A DNA stretch of 64,000 nucleotides from HXMU1420-13 sp963691715 (GCA_963691715.1 OY829281.1:2356001-2420000), one strand, 5' to 3'. Counted from the stretch's first letter, positions 1 to 9,588 are shown. A program made the numbers and translations. Notes: generated by a model from the sequence alone, not told the origin.

Positions 1-1
1 A

Positions 2-70
2 GAAGCTGAGCAAAAGTTGAAAGGACGTGAAGTTTCATTCTTGTATGAAGCAAAAAAGAAATTAAAATAA
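2..70 (+). CDS. C-terminal end of a gene cut by the window edge
   Basis: An open frame enters from the left edge and ends at TAA (68-70), giving 22 residues that finish EAKKKLK. The tail is rich in Lys and Glu. It lies directly in front of a palindromic attC-like site, the position expected for the 3' end of an integron cassette gene. Too little is present to name the family. Confidence 0.55.
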   Translation, partial: EAEQKLKGREVSFLYEAKKKLK

Positions 71-74
71 CTAC

Positions 75-208
75 TGCCAACAATGGCTATAAAAAATAGG
101 GCAGCCTCTACTCTGCTTCACCGCTTGGGCTTTTCTGCATCATTTTCTGTCGGGGGACAGAAACGATGCCACAAAAAGCCCTAAATTTCATAGCCGAGAA
201 CGTTGTGC
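75..208 (+). other. attC-like recombination site A
   Basis: The site opens with TGCCAAC (75-81) and closes with GTTGTGC (202-208). Between them the arms TGGCTAT and TAGGGC on the left pair with GCCCTA and ATAGCC on the right, leaving a loop of about 80 bases that itself holds inverted pairs. This is the R''...R' layout of integron attC sites. The next cassette starts at 203, just after the G of GTT. Confidence 0.75.
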
Positions 209-241
209 AACATTTAAGAAGACCCGTACGTGACAATAAAC

Positions 242-712
242 ATGACTGAATTTTGGGATTCAAATTATTACGATAATCCACCTTTGACTGATAAAATTAT
301 TCAACAGGCGGAAACTGAATTAGGAGTAAAACTACCAGATTCTTTTCTTGAAATGCTTAAAATTCAAAATGGTGGATATACAAAAGGATTTGCCTTCCCA
401 ATGACAGTAAAGACTACATGGGCGGATAATCATGTGCCATTAAATGAATTGTTTGGGATAGTTTTGGACAAAGAATCGGATTCTGCACATAATATTATGC
501 AATCTGACTATATGACTCAAGAGTGGGGTTTGCCTGACAAACAAGTTTTATTGACTGGAGATGGTCATTGGTGGATTACTCTTGATTATCGGCAAGGTGA
601 TATTCCGACAGTTCGGTGGATTGATTGCGAATGTGGTGAGGATATTCATATTGCAGACACATTTAATGATTTCATAAACGGATTGGTAAGCGAGGATAAA
701 TTTGCTGATTAA
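242..712 (+). CDS. SMI1/KNR4 family protein
   Basis: 156 residues from the ATG at 242; a GTG 12 bases upstream is in frame but the ATG gives the usual family start. The N-terminal half shows the SMI1/KNR4 pattern: an acidic aromatic start, then LGVKLPDSFLEMLKIQNGG, with the conserved Pro and NGG. Members are often immunity proteins for contact-dependent or polymorphic toxins, but many stand alone. It is the first gene of an integron-type cassette that opens at 203 and is followed 3 bp later by a DUF4304-like gene, so the two are probably translated from one message. No toxin gene is next to it. The family call is solid; the role is inferred. Confidence 0.8.
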   Translation: MTEFWDSNYYDNPPLTDKIIQQAETELGVKLPDSFLEMLKIQNGGYTKGFAFPMTVKTTWADNHVPLNELFGIVLDKESDSAHNIMQSDYMTQEWGLPDKQVLLTGDGHWWITLDYRQGDIPTVRWIDCECGEDIHIADTFNDFINGLVSEDKFAD

Positions 713-715
713 AAA

Positions 716-1108
716 ATGGACTGGAAAGATAAGAGACTACATATGGATAATGCGTTAAAAGAACAATTTGTGCCAAAATTAAGACAGATTGGATTTAAGG
801 GTAGTTACCCACATTTTCGCAGATTCAATGATAAATCCATTGATATTCTTGGGATTCAATTTAGTCAATGGGGTGCACAGTTTTACATTGAGATTGCCAA
901 AGCACCAAGCGATGGGATTACTCTTTTGGATGGAAAACATTTTGCACCAAAGACATTAAAACATTATCACACTGGTAACAGAATAAGAATTGGAGATTTA
1001 CCATTTGATTTTGATAACGGAGATTTTGATAATATTGCTCAAAAAGCGGTAGACTCTTTGAATGACGGGGAGGATTGGTGGATTGATAAGGAAAAAGAAT
1101 TTGAATAA
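716..1108 (+). CDS. DUF4304-like protein
   Basis: 130 residues. The layout matches the DUF4304 family: a Lys-rich helix, then 'LRQIGFKGSYPHFRR' and an 'IDILGIQFSQWGAQFYIEI' strand pair. The family's function is unknown, though members are common as accessory cassettes and near SMI1/KNR4 genes. It starts 3 bp after the upstream stop and ends 7 bp before the R'' half of the following attC, so it is the second gene of a two-gene cassette. No signal peptide or membrane segment is seen. Confidence 0.65.
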   Translation: MDWKDKRLHMDNALKEQFVPKLRQIGFKGSYPHFRRFNDKSIDILGIQFSQWGAQFYIEIAKAPSDGITLLDGKHFAPKTLKHYHTGNRIRIGDLPFDFDNGDFDNIAQKAVDSLNDGEDWWIDKEKEFE

Positions 1109-1115
1109 AAACGTT

Positions 1116-1220
1116 GCACAACAATGTATATACAAAATAGCCGAAACAGTAGTAAATTCAAGGATTGCAGCCCGCTTCAACTTCCTTGTAACTTGACAGG
1201 GAAGTGCTACGCAGTTGGCT
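1116..1220 (+). other. attC-like recombination site B
   Basis: The left core is GCACAAC within GTTGCACAAC (1113-1122), the exact reverse complement of the first 10 bases of this cassette (GTTGTGCAAC at 202-211). The right core is GTTGGCT (1214-1220). The inner arms TAGCC...GTAG and CTAC...GGCTA pair imperfectly. The complementarity of cassette start and end strongly supports a true attC. Confidence 0.75.
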
Positions 1221-1228
1221 ACAATTAG

Positions 1229-2986
1229 ATGAGAATTGAAAAAATAAATATTAAAAATTTCAGATCATTTGGATCAGAAACTGCCACAGTTGAGTTTCCT
1301 GATATTAAAAAACCCTTTTCCATTGTTGGACATAACAATTCAGGAAAATCAAATTTGATTAATGCAATTCTTTATGGATTGAATAACAAATCAACAAATT
1401 ATGGGAGTTTTGATCAAAATGACTTTTTCAATACCGATTTTGAGAATAGTGTAGAAATAGAAGTGGATATCTCACCAGCGATCAAATGCCCCACCATTTA
1501 CAATGATTTAAGGGAAATTGAAAAATTCAATCTGAAAATCGGCTATGAAGAGGGAGTTATTGAAACTCAGCATTATTGCTTAGACAGCACTGGCAAGCAG
1601 GTATTTACACCAATGGCCCTTAGTAGAGGAAAGAAAAAAGAGTTTACCCCAGAAGAAAAAGAGATACTAAATGAACGACTAAAAAAAGGGGCGCAAACTG
1701 CATATAAATGGAAGAGTAAAGTACCGCTTTATTTTATTGATCCTTTATCAATCCATAACCACCTTAAAGCAAATCGAAATACTCTTCTTGGAAAGGTTCT
1801 TCTAGATATTAGAAAAGAATTTGAATCTAAGGAAACAAAAATACCTAACCGAGACGGGGTTTTACCACGTCACATTGATCAACCTAATTCAGATGTATTT
1901 GATAAAATGCTCAAGTATATTGAACAGCAAGTTATCCCAACACCTAAGCTTGAAGCATTAACGGAGCAAATTAAAGAAACCATTAAATCAGAACTAAGCA
2001 TTGATGACGACAACTTTGACTTAGGTTTTGGTTTCCCTTCAGTTGAATCATTCTACAAGAATCTGGAATTTTACGTTAAGGAACACGAAAACAAGCCAAA
2101 ACTTCCAATATCAAGATTTGGAAATGGATTTATCTTTCTCTTCGTCATATCATTATTTAAAGCAATAATTGAAAGTGAAAAGGGTGGGAATATCTTTATT
2201 ATTGAAGAGCCTGAGACATTTCTACATGAACATTACCAAGATTACTTCTACAAGTTGCTAGAGAAACTGGCTGAGAAAAATCAAGTTATTTACACAACAC
2301 ACTCTAAAAAATTTGTAAACCTTTTTGAGCCCCAATCTATTATTAAGTTGAAAACCCCGTCATTTTTAAAAACGGAGGTTATTCAACACCCTAAAGAAAA
2401 AATAATTGTTCCTGACACTATCAATGAGTATAAAGTAAAGAGTATTGATGACTTTGCTCTGTATTTAAAAACACTTGAGCCAAACTTAGGAAGCATAATT
2501 TTTGCTAAGAAGGTATTAATTGTAGAGGGGCCGCATGACGTTCTCGCTTATAGAACTGTTCTTGGAACTAAATACAATTTGGATTATAGTAACATTTCAA
2601 TTGTAGCGGCTTGGGGAAAAGACACTCTTCAATCGCTTATTCAAATATGTAAACTTTTCGAAATAAAATATTTCGTCATCCATGATTTTGATCTAGATAA
2701 AGACGTTGATATTTCCATCCCAAGTGATGACTCTAATTCCTCGTATAGCATTTTGGAAAAAGAGGAAAAACAACAATACACTAAAAATCACAAGATTATA
2801 AGTCTTGCAGGAAGTGATTACGTACATCATAATAAGCCTAATCTTGAAGCAGTTCTTGGAATTGATAAGAAGGATAAAGGAGCCTCATCTGTTTATGGAA
2901 ACCTTAGTGGTAAAACCATTACAGAGGTTGTAAAAACTTATCCTAAGTTCCTAAATGATGAAATTTTAAATTTTATAAATAAATAA
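1229..2986 (+). CDS. OLD-family ATPase/TOPRIM nuclease
   Basis: 585 residues. An N-terminal RecF/SMC-like ATPase begins with an IKNFRSFG motif and a Walker A at residues 34-41 (GHNNSGKS). A Walker B-like 'IFIIEEPETFLHEH' lies near residue 325 and an 'YTTHSKKF' His-loop segment follows. The C-terminal third carries a TOPRIM signature (VLIVEGPHD, near residue 430) with a later D-x-D (HDFDLDKD). This order is that of overcoming-lysogenization-defect (OLD) nucleases, many of which act in phage defence. No UvrD/Rep-like helicase (GajB) follows, so it is a class 1 or stand-alone type. It is the only gene of its cassette, starting 14 bp after the cassette boundary with little room for its own promoter. 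Confidence 0.8.
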   Translation: MRIEKINIKNFRSFGSETATVEFPDIKKPFSIVGHNNSGKSNLINAILYGLNNKSTNYGSFDQNDFFNTDFENSVEIEVDISPAIKCPTIYNDLREIEKFNLKIGYEEGVIETQHYCLDSTGKQVFTPMALSRGKKKEFTPEEKEILNERLKKGAQTAYKWKSKVPLYFIDPLSIHNHLKANRNTLLGKVLLDIRKEFESKETKIPNRDGVLPRHIDQPNSDVFDKMLKYIEQQVIPTPKLEALTEQIKETIKSELSIDDDNFDLGFGFPSVESFYKNLEFYVKEHENKPKLPISRFGNGFIFLFVISLFKAIIESEKGGNIFIIEEPETFLHEHYQDYFYKLLEKLAEKNQVIYTTHSKKFVNLFEPQSIIKLKTPSFLKTEVIQHPKEKIIVPDTINEYKVKSIDDFALYLKTLEPNLGSIIFAKKVLIVEGPHDVLAYRTVLGTKYNLDYSNISIVAAWGKDTLQSLIQICKLFEIKYFVIHDFDLDKDVDISIPSDDSNSSYSILEKEEKQQYTKNHKIISLAGSDYVHHNKPNLEAVLGIDKKDKGASSVYGNLSGKTITEVVKTYPKFLNDEILNFINK

Positions 2987-2990
2987 CTGT

Positions 2991-3041
2991 AGCCAACAAC
3001 ACCTAAACTGCATTAGAACGCACTTTAGCCAAACCATTCAA
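2991..3041 (+). other. short attC-like site C, degenerate right core
   Basis: GTAGCCAAC (2989-2997) is the exact reverse complement of this cassette's start GTTGGCTAC (1214-1222). The arm ACCTAAACTGC pairs with GCACTTTAG. The right core reads ATT instead of GTT (about 3035), and the backbone gene uvrB ends 25 bp further on, so this is the outer border of the first island. A near copy with an intact GTT is at 56571-56622 on the other strand. Confidence 0.7.
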
Positions 3042-3063
3042 ATACAATCCCCCTCTCACTCCC

Positions 3064-5118
3064 CTACAACTCTTTCTCTAGCTTATCGATTTGATCTCTA
3101 ATTCGGGCGGCTTCTTCAAATTCCATATTTTTGGCAGCGTGTAACATGGTGGCTCGTAAATGGGCAATCAGTGCATCTTTACTTTCAAAGGTTACATCGT
3201 TCATAGCGGGCGATGCCTTGTACTGTATGCCATCCTCTGCCACTTTAATGGATTCAAGATAGTCTTGCTCCGCCTGTTGTTCGGCTTCTTTACCAAAATC
3301 AAAGGTATTTTTAGAGATCAGCGCTGGATCAACCAGTGGTTTTAGTTCTTTTTGTACGGTTTGTGGGGTAATGCCGTGTTCTTTGTTGTATGCTTCTTGG
3401 ATGTTTCGACGCCGTTCCGTTTCCTCAATCACCTTTTTCATGGAATCAGTGATTTTATCTGCATACAGTATGGCTTTCCCATCCACATTTCTAGCTGCTC
3501 TCCCCACAATCTGAAATAAGGAAGTCGCTGATCGCAAAAACCCTTCTTTGTCGGCATCCATAATGGCAACCAAACTCAATTCTGGAATGTCTATTCCTTC
3601 CCTTAACAAATTTATTCCAACCAATACATCAAAATCGCCCCGTCGATATTTGAAGAGCACTTCAATGCGTTCTAAGGCATCTAGCTCACTATGCATGTAG
3701 GCTGCCGATATCCCAATATTTTTCAGATATTCGCTTAATTCCTCCGAAAGGCGCTTGGTGAGTGTGATCACTAATACGCGTTCTTTTTTCTCCACACGTT
3801 GGCGGATTTCCTCCATCAAATCATCTACTTGATTGCCCAGCGGACGTACTTCAATCTGGGGTTCCATCAAACCAGTAGGTCGAATGATTTGCTCGGCATA
3901 GGTTCCTTCACTTTTTTCTAATTCGTAATCCTTAGGGGTGGCACTTACAAAAATCACTTGATTAACAATGGATTCCCATTCATCGAACGTTAATGGGCGA
4001 TTGTCTAAGGCAGAAGGGAGCCGAAAGCCATGATCGACCAGTTGAACTTTTCGGGATCGATCGCCCCCATACATGGCAGAAATTTGTGGAATGGTTTGAT
4101 GACTTTCATCCACCACACACAGAAAATCTTTGGGGAAATAATCCATTAAACAATACGGGCGCTCCCCCGGTTTTCTAGCCGAGAGATACCGACTATAGTT
4201 TTCAATCCCAGAACAGTATCCAATTTCTTGAATCATCTCAATATCAAAAAGAGTGCGCTGTTCTAGGCGTTTTGCTTCTAAAAATTTCTCTTCATCAATT
4301 AAAATCTTAGTACGCCAGTGTAATTCGTCACGAATTTGTTGGATGGAGTCATCCAATCGTGATTTTGTAGTGACGTAGTGCGATGCCGGGTAAATCTTAA
4401 ATTCTTGAACTTCTTCGATCACATTCCCCGTATCCACATCAAACAATTGAAGTTTCTCAATTTCGTCTCCCCATTGGGTAATGCGAAGTCCTTCATCGGA
4501 ATAAGCTGGATATACATCTATCACATCACCCCGAACCCGAAATACTCCGCGTTTGAAATCAAGGTCATTCCGGGTGTAATGTAAGTCCACCATGTCATAC
4601 AACAGCGTGTTGCGTGGAATTTCCATTCCAGTATGCAAAGAAACAATCAGCTTGGCATACTCGCTGGGGGAACCAATACCATAAATACAACTCACAGACG
4701 ACACGATGACCACATCTCGTCTACCCGACAATAAGGAACTAGTGGCACGAAGTCGCAACCGTTGAATTTCTTCGTTGATGGATAAATCTTTCTCGATGTA
4801 TTTATCCTGAGCCGAGATATAGGCTTCGGGTTGATAGTAGTCGTAATAGGAAATAAAAAATTCGACGCGATTATTGGGGAAAAAATCGCTTAATTCTCGA
4901 AAAAGCTGTGCTGCTAGTGTTTTGTTGTGGCTCATCACTAAAGTGGGTCGCTGCACGTTTTCAATTACACTAGCCACAGTTCGTGTTTTTCCAGAGCCTG
5001 TTATTCCTAGAAGTGTTTGGAATCGATCCCCAGCCAATACTCCATCGGTGAGTTCTGCGATGGCATTGGGTTGATCGCCGGCGGGCGAAAATGGAGAATG
5101 AAGTTTAAACTCTGACAT
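3064..5118 (-). CDS. uvrB: UvrABC excinuclease subunit B
   Basis: 684 residues, normal length. UvrB is the damage-verifying helicase-like subunit of nucleotide excision repair that hands the lesion from UvrA to UvrC. Visible are the Walker A GITGSGKT near residue 39, the beta-hairpin region YYDYYQPEAYI near residue 92, the DESH helicase motif II near residue 338, motif VI QIVGRAARN, and a C-terminal UVR motif (FEEAARIRDQIDKLEKEL). The start is clear because the N-terminus FKLHSPFSPAGDQPNAI is the family start. It stands alone, with the first cassette island just beyond its 3' end. Confidence 0.97.
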   Translation of the reverse strand: MSEFKLHSPFSPAGDQPNAIAELTDGVLAGDRFQTLLGITGSGKTRTVASVIENVQRPTLVMSHNKTLAAQLFRELSDFFPNNRVEFFISYYDYYQPEAYISAQDKYIEKDLSINEEIQRLRLRATSSLLSGRRDVVIVSSVSCIYGIGSPSEYAKLIVSLHTGMEIPRNTLLYDMVDLHYTRNDLDFKRGVFRVRGDVIDVYPAYSDEGLRITQWGDEIEKLQLFDVDTGNVIEEVQEFKIYPASHYVTTKSRLDDSIQQIRDELHWRTKILIDEEKFLEAKRLEQRTLFDIEMIQEIGYCSGIENYSRYLSARKPGERPYCLMDYFPKDFLCVVDESHQTIPQISAMYGGDRSRKVQLVDHGFRLPSALDNRPLTFDEWESIVNQVIFVSATPKDYELEKSEGTYAEQIIRPTGLMEPQIEVRPLGNQVDDLMEEIRQRVEKKERVLVITLTKRLSEELSEYLKNIGISAAYMHSELDALERIEVLFKYRRGDFDVLVGINLLREGIDIPELSLVAIMDADKEGFLRSATSLFQIVGRAARNVDGKAILYADKITDSMKKVIEETERRRNIQEAYNKEHGITPQTVQKELKPLVDPALISKNTFDFGKEAEQQAEQDYLESIKVAEDGIQYKASPAMNDVTFESKDALIAHLRATMLHAAKNMEFEEAARIRDQIDKLEKEL

Positions 5119-5308
5119 GAAAAAATATAACTCTCAAAAATTTAATAGTCGGTTAGAAAGGTAATAGGTTCTTTATTTAATTGATATGGAAAATGGGTGG
5201 ATAGTGGGTTTTAGAATGACTTAATCAGCATTAATAGAATTAAAAGAAGGATTTAAATTAAGAATACCTTAGTTAGGTAGAGATTGTACCCCTCTATGAC
5301 TTTACCCT

Positions 5309-6202
5309 TTACCTCCAAAAAGTTGTATCCTTCCAGTATTTAGGAAAGCCCATTTCTTTTTCTTGGGCTAAAGGACAGTTGTCCATGAGTTCTATATATC
5401 GTTCTTTAAAACTATGTCCAGGGCTGATAATGTTTAGAATATATTGAATGGCACAGGTGTAGGCATATATTTTATAGGGTAAAACATGAGTTGTTGGAAT
5501 GAAATTGTTAAGTGGTTTTCTAGGAAATCCAATTTTTGTCATTCTCCTATTCCAAACACGACCATGATGCGCACATATATTTCGTAATAAACTTAAGCAT
5601 CTAAGCCAATTTTCTAATAAGCCGACTTTCTTAAGTCCAAAATAATAAGCGATTTCAGTTTTACATTCATTATTTTTTAGATTAGTAAATATCTGAGATA
5701 ACAAACCTAGACTACTTACTTCTAGACTCATCCATGCGGGAGGTTGTATGGGTTCTACATATGTTTTTTTGTAATGCTTTATGAAAGTTTCTTTACTTAT
5801 GTTTATTTCCTTTTCTAGAGACGTCATATGTCTCGTGAAATCATCATGATTAGTATATAATTTAGGGTTTAAATGCCAGTGTGCACCATACTTGAGTGAA
5901 TAATGGTAGATAATTTGAGTTCTAAATGCTATTTCTAGCTTCTCTAAAGCATTAAAGAGCAATAATCGTAATTTTCTATCAAATACATAAAGCGAGATAA
6001 TCTCTTCAAATGATATTTCTTTAATAAATGGATGGTTTGAATCTTTATTATTCTGAAATGGATACGTATAGGCTCTTAAGCGATAATAACTAATATTTCC
6101 TAAATAATGACTCGCTTTGTCTTCATCCTCAATGTTGAGTCCCCTGTGCTTTAACCTCTCGATTTGTTCAGAAATAGATATAGCCGTTTTTTTATACTTC
6201 AT
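5309..6202 (-). CDS. Abi family (Abi_2, AbiD/AbiF-like) protein
   Basis: 297 residues. The N-terminus (KKTAISISEQIERLKHRGL, then a Y-L-G-x-I-S-Y-Y-R-L-R block) and the central 'FDRKLRLLLFNALEKLEIAFR' segment are typical of Abi_2 proteins. The RNICAHHGRVWNR motif resembles the R-x4-6-H catalytic motif of HEPN RNases, so an abortive-infection RNase role is plausible but inferred. It is a single gene between uvrB and a secreted nuclease-like protein, with no attC around it, so it is not a cassette. A 190-bp AT-rich gap separates it from uvrB. Confidence 0.8.
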   Translation of the reverse strand: MKYKKTAISISEQIERLKHRGLNIEDEDKASHYLGNISYYRLRAYTYPFQNNKDSNHPFIKEISFEEIISLYVFDRKLRLLLFNALEKLEIAFRTQIIYHYSLKYGAHWHLNPKLYTNHDDFTRHMTSLEKEINISKETFIKHYKKTYVEPIQPPAWMSLEVSSLGLLSQIFTNLKNNECKTEIAYYFGLKKVGLLENWLRCLSLLRNICAHHGRVWNRRMTKIGFPRKPLNNFIPTTHVLPYKIYAYTCAIQYILNIISPGHSFKERYIELMDNCPLAQEKEMGFPKYWKDTTFWR

Positions 6203-6232
6203 TAGGCTTATACAAGTTCATAAAATGCGAAA

Positions 6233-6270
6233 ACCCGCCAAAGTGTGCTTCTGTGAGAGGCATGGCGGGT
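6233..6270. repeat. 8-bp stem inverted repeat upstream of the Abi gene
   Basis: ACCCGCCA (6233-6240) is the perfect complement of TGGCGGGT (6263-6270) across a 22-base loop, in an otherwise AT-rich 200-bp gap. It sits 30 bp upstream of the Abi start on the minus strand. It could be a leader hairpin or an operator; it is not followed by a T-run in either direction, so a terminator is unlikely. Confidence 0.4.
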
Positions 6271-6402
6271 GCTATTGCTATAAAGATAAGGAAAATTTAT
6301 GATATTCGATGAAAAATTATTCATGTAGTACTAAAAATCATTTTCTGTTATATAGCAAAAAAAGGATAATCAAATGAACTTCCTTTATATAACAATCAAC
6401 CA

Positions 6403-8121
6403 TCATTTAATTAACATCATCGGTTTATTTTGGATATTTCCATCCACATCCAGTCTTACAAAATACATCCCAGAAGCTAAATCCTTAGCATCGAAAGTTA
6501 CGCTATGAGATCCAATATCATATATCTTTCTATCCATTATTGATACGATATTGGTTCCACTTACCGAATGGATTGACATGGAAACAAAGCCTGGTTTGTC
6601 CAATGAAAAGGGAATTGTTGTGGATGGGTTGAAAGGATTTGGATAATTCTGACCCAAGTAAAAGTGTTGTGGTTTATCCAACGGATTGCTGCTAGAAGTT
6701 CCCGTCTTCAACTTGAAATCTACGACAACAGGAATATGATCCGAAGCATCGATTGTATCTTGATATTCAAGTCCATACACTGTTAAGCTATCTTGATCAA
6801 GGGTTGGTGTATGAAGAGAAAAGGAATTTAGAACCTCAAGTACTGATCCAGAATATACTACATAATCGAGACGACCCGCACCGTAAGAACTATTCGGGCT
6901 ATACCAAGTAAAAGAAGTGGGCAATCCCGGATTATAGGGTTTAGCATCGTCTAATGCCGAGCCGTCCCAGTCGGGATCGAAATCTGGACCATGATCATTT
7001 TCATAAAAAATATCCCCAGTAGTTAACGTGGTTTGTTGGCGGTTTAATCCAACGAGGTTCATATCTCCCATTATAATTATGGGTGTTTTTTCAGGAATAT
7101 TAAACTCAGACCCTGATTTAGAATCTCTTAAAAACCCCATGAATGCATCAATTTCCCATTGACGACCCTCTTCATTACTACAACATGGAGGATGTGCAAC
7201 AATAGTAAATAGGTAATCATCACCCATTTCTAGCAAATAGGCAGAATTACCGTCAACGGTTTGTTGATTTATAATTGGATATCGGCTCACAATTAAATTA
7301 TCTGTTCCCGTATCTCCATAATACCATGCTTCGCCAGCTGAGGACGGAAGCATTTGCTCGATTAATGCTGCCGCATCTACACCGTCATTATTATAAATTT
7401 CTTGGAATCCAATTATATCAGGTTTAATTGCCGATAAAATCCGATCATATTCGTCGAATAAAGAGGGGTCAAAAAGTGCATCACGCTTTGAATTATAGGT
7501 AAGAACTCTAAAATCTGTGATTGAAGATTTAGCAATGTGAAATGGCTGTTCAAGATACGTTAACTCCTCATCCAGTCTATAAATAGCAGGGTTGCCAGCA
7601 TCTGGTGCATATTCGTCTCCATCGCTAGCTTCAAAAAACAGTCCAATCGTATCTGAACTAAATAGATTACTTCCATTTATTTGGGCATCTATATCAATTT
7701 TGATTTCAAAAATGTGTGAAGTTACCGTTGGTGAATTTATTAACCCAATATCATAAGAGCGCAACGACGTTGATTGATAACTACCTGAGCGTTCCCCAAA
7801 CGCATATCTAAACTCATAGCCTATTCCATTTTTAACAGTTCCTGTATTTGGGTTGTTATCTGTATCGATGTATAAGACTAGATCGTTATTTTCTTGAAGC
7901 TCTATTTCGCTATTAAATTCAATCAAGAGGTAGAGAAATCGGTCATCATTCGTAATCTGAAATTTTACTACATCTAAGCCATTACTGTCGCCTGTTGGGT
8001 CTATATATTCCGTCTCCACTTGACTCCATTCACTAGGATCTTCGTCTAATACAATGGACTGGGAAAAGACATAATTGGTAGAAAGAATTAAATATATGAG
8101 CGTTTTAAATAATTGATTCAT
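6403..8121 (-). CDS. secreted endonuclease/exonuclease/phosphatase with T9SS-type sorting domain
   Basis: 572 residues from the ATG at 8121, chosen because it opens a clear signal peptide (MNQLFKTLIYLILSTNYVFS) and the 21 residues before it do not fit. Residues about 20-180 resemble a beta-sandwich seen in secreted proteins. Residues about 200-470 are an exo/endonuclease-phosphatase domain with VLTYNSKRD, IGFQEIYNN, IIMGDMNLVG and the final SDHIPVVVDF, the expected metal and catalytic motifs. The last 80 residues hold the QNYPNPFNPST linker and a beta domain of the type used by Bacteroidota/Balneolota for type IX secretion. It probably degrades extracellular DNA or another phosphodiester. It is monocistronic. 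Confidence 0.85.
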   Translation of the reverse strand: MNQLFKTLIYLILSTNYVFSQSIVLDEDPSEWSQVETEYIDPTGDSNGLDVVKFQITNDDRFLYLLIEFNSEIELQENNDLVLYIDTDNNPNTGTVKNGIGYEFRYAFGERSGSYQSTSLRSYDIGLINSPTVTSHIFEIKIDIDAQINGSNLFSSDTIGLFFEASDGDEYAPDAGNPAIYRLDEELTYLEQPFHIAKSSITDFRVLTYNSKRDALFDPSLFDEYDRILSAIKPDIIGFQEIYNNDGVDAAALIEQMLPSSAGEAWYYGDTGTDNLIVSRYPIINQQTVDGNSAYLLEMGDDYLFTIVAHPPCCSNEEGRQWEIDAFMGFLRDSKSGSEFNIPEKTPIIIMGDMNLVGLNRQQTTLTTGDIFYENDHGPDFDPDWDGSALDDAKPYNPGLPTSFTWYSPNSSYGAGRLDYVVYSGSVLEVLNSFSLHTPTLDQDSLTVYGLEYQDTIDASDHIPVVVDFKLKTGTSSSNPLDKPQHFYLGQNYPNPFNPSTTIPFSLDKPGFVSMSIHSVSGTNIVSIMDRKIYDIGSHSVTFDAKDLASGMYFVRLDVDGNIQNKPMMLIK

Positions 8122-8451
8122 GCTTGCAATAATTGTGAACCTGTAAACTAAGTTCTTTTGTATTAAACTTTCTCTAATTAACATGTTTAAGCGCCCAATT
8201 CTTTATCTATTCTATCAAAGGACACTAAGTACTGATAGATACATGTAGTAAAATAACGAATCTCATAAGGTGCGTTCCTTTCCTTAATAAAAAAAGAGCT
8301 GAGATGAGTAGATATCCACATTCAAAATATTGAGGAATTATAAATCTCAATAATACTCTAGAAAAATTAATCCTATATTAGTATTCAAATCACTCATTTC
8401 TTCTACTAGGAGAAGAATTCATTAGTAGTATAACCCACGAATAAATTTACG
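8122..8451. other. 330-bp divergent intergenic region
   Basis: Lies between the secreted nuclease gene and tyrA, which read away from each other, so it must carry both promoters. It is AT-rich with no ORF remnant, cassette site or hairpin that I could support. Confidence 0.5.
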
Positions 8452-9585
8452 ATGTCTCATCGCCATAAGGAGCTTGAGAGCTTCCGAACACGTATTGATG
8501 AAATAGATACACAGATTTTAGATTTGTTAGCAGAACGGGCAGAAACTGTGCGTCAAGTAATTAGAACTAAAATTGATAATCAACTTCCTGTTTTTGTGCC
8601 CGCAAGAGAACAAGAGAAATCGGATGCCTTTAAAGCATTAGCTTTAGAACGGGGAATTAAACCCGAATGGGCAGAAGATTTTCTGCGATTAATTATGAGT
8701 TCTTCGCGGGATAGTCAATCACAAGCAAAGTTTCCTATCGCAACTTCAGAACCAAAGCATATTCTCTATATAGGTGGTGAGGGTGGAATGGGAAAATTAT
8801 ATAAACGCATTACCGAACAAACAGGGCATAACACCTATTCAATTGATAAAGGTAACTGGTTTCAACTAGAAGAAATGACAAAATATCTGGATCTAGTAAT
8901 TATAACTGTTCCCATACATGTTACTGAATCGGTCATAACTCGGTTACAAGGTAGACTATCTAAAAAAACAATATTAGCAGACTTTACCTCTAACAAAACC
9001 AAACCCATTAAAGCCATGTTGGAATCTCATTCCGGTCCAGTAATTGGGCTACATCCTATGCATGGTCCAGATGTTGAAAATTTATCAAAACAATTGATGC
9101 TAGTTTGTCCAGGTAGGGATTCAGAGAAAGCCCAATGGTTTATAAAACAATGCGAACTTTGGGGGATGCGAATTATTCACGCAGAGCAAGAAAAACATGA
9201 TCATGTTATGCACTTAGTTCAGGGCTTAAGGCATTTTGTAGCCCTGCTCCATGGCTCATTCATGAAAGAGTATGATCTAAAGCCCGCAGATATGGTGGAC
9301 TATTCTTCCCCCATTTATAGAGCAGAATTGATGATGACGGGTCGTATATTTGCTCAAAGTGCAGAATTGTATGCAGATATTGTGTTTGCCAATGAAGAAC
9401 GGAGAGAATTACTCCTCAATTTCTTTGAACACCACCAAAAACTGGCTGAATTAGTACAAACAAACGATCGAGAAGGATTTATTCGAGAGTTTGAAGGGGT
9501 AACCGATTTTTTTGGGAGATTTGCTACTCAAGCGCTTGAAGAATCGGGATATTTGATTAATCGTTTAGCGGATCGATTTGCATAG
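8452..9585 (+). CDS. tyrA: bifunctional chorismate mutase/prephenate dehydrogenase (T-protein)
   Basis: 377 residues, close to the enterobacterial T-protein length. Residues 1-90 are an AroQ-type chorismate mutase (ELESFRTRIDEIDTQILDLLAERAE). Residues about 105-290 are the NAD-binding prephenate dehydrogenase half, beginning ILYIGGEGGMGKLYKR, with LHPMHGPD and a helical C-terminal domain. It converts chorismate through prephenate to 4-hydroxyphenylpyruvate in tyrosine synthesis. The DUF1643 gene starts 4 bp after it, so the two are likely cotranscribed. The fused E. coli-style arrangement is worth noting because many Bacteroidota use separate domains. Confidence 0.93.
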   Translation: MSHRHKELESFRTRIDEIDTQILDLLAERAETVRQVIRTKIDNQLPVFVPAREQEKSDAFKALALERGIKPEWAEDFLRLIMSSSRDSQSQAKFPIATSEPKHILYIGGEGGMGKLYKRITEQTGHNTYSIDKGNWFQLEEMTKYLDLVIITVPIHVTESVITRLQGRLSKKTILADFTSNKTKPIKAMLESHSGPVIGLHPMHGPDVENLSKQLMLVCPGRDSEKAQWFIKQCELWGMRIIHAEQEKHDHVMHLVQGLRHFVALLHGSFMKEYDLKPADMVDYSSPIYRAELMMTGRIFAQSAELYADIVFANEERRELLLNFFEHHQKLAELVQTNDREGFIREFEGVTDFFGRFATQALEESGYLINRLADRFA

Positions 9586-9588
9586 AGT

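Noticed and set aside
6233..6270. attC site in front of the Abi gene
   Set aside because: The hairpin lacks AAC/GTT cores and is not mirrored at the other end of the gene.
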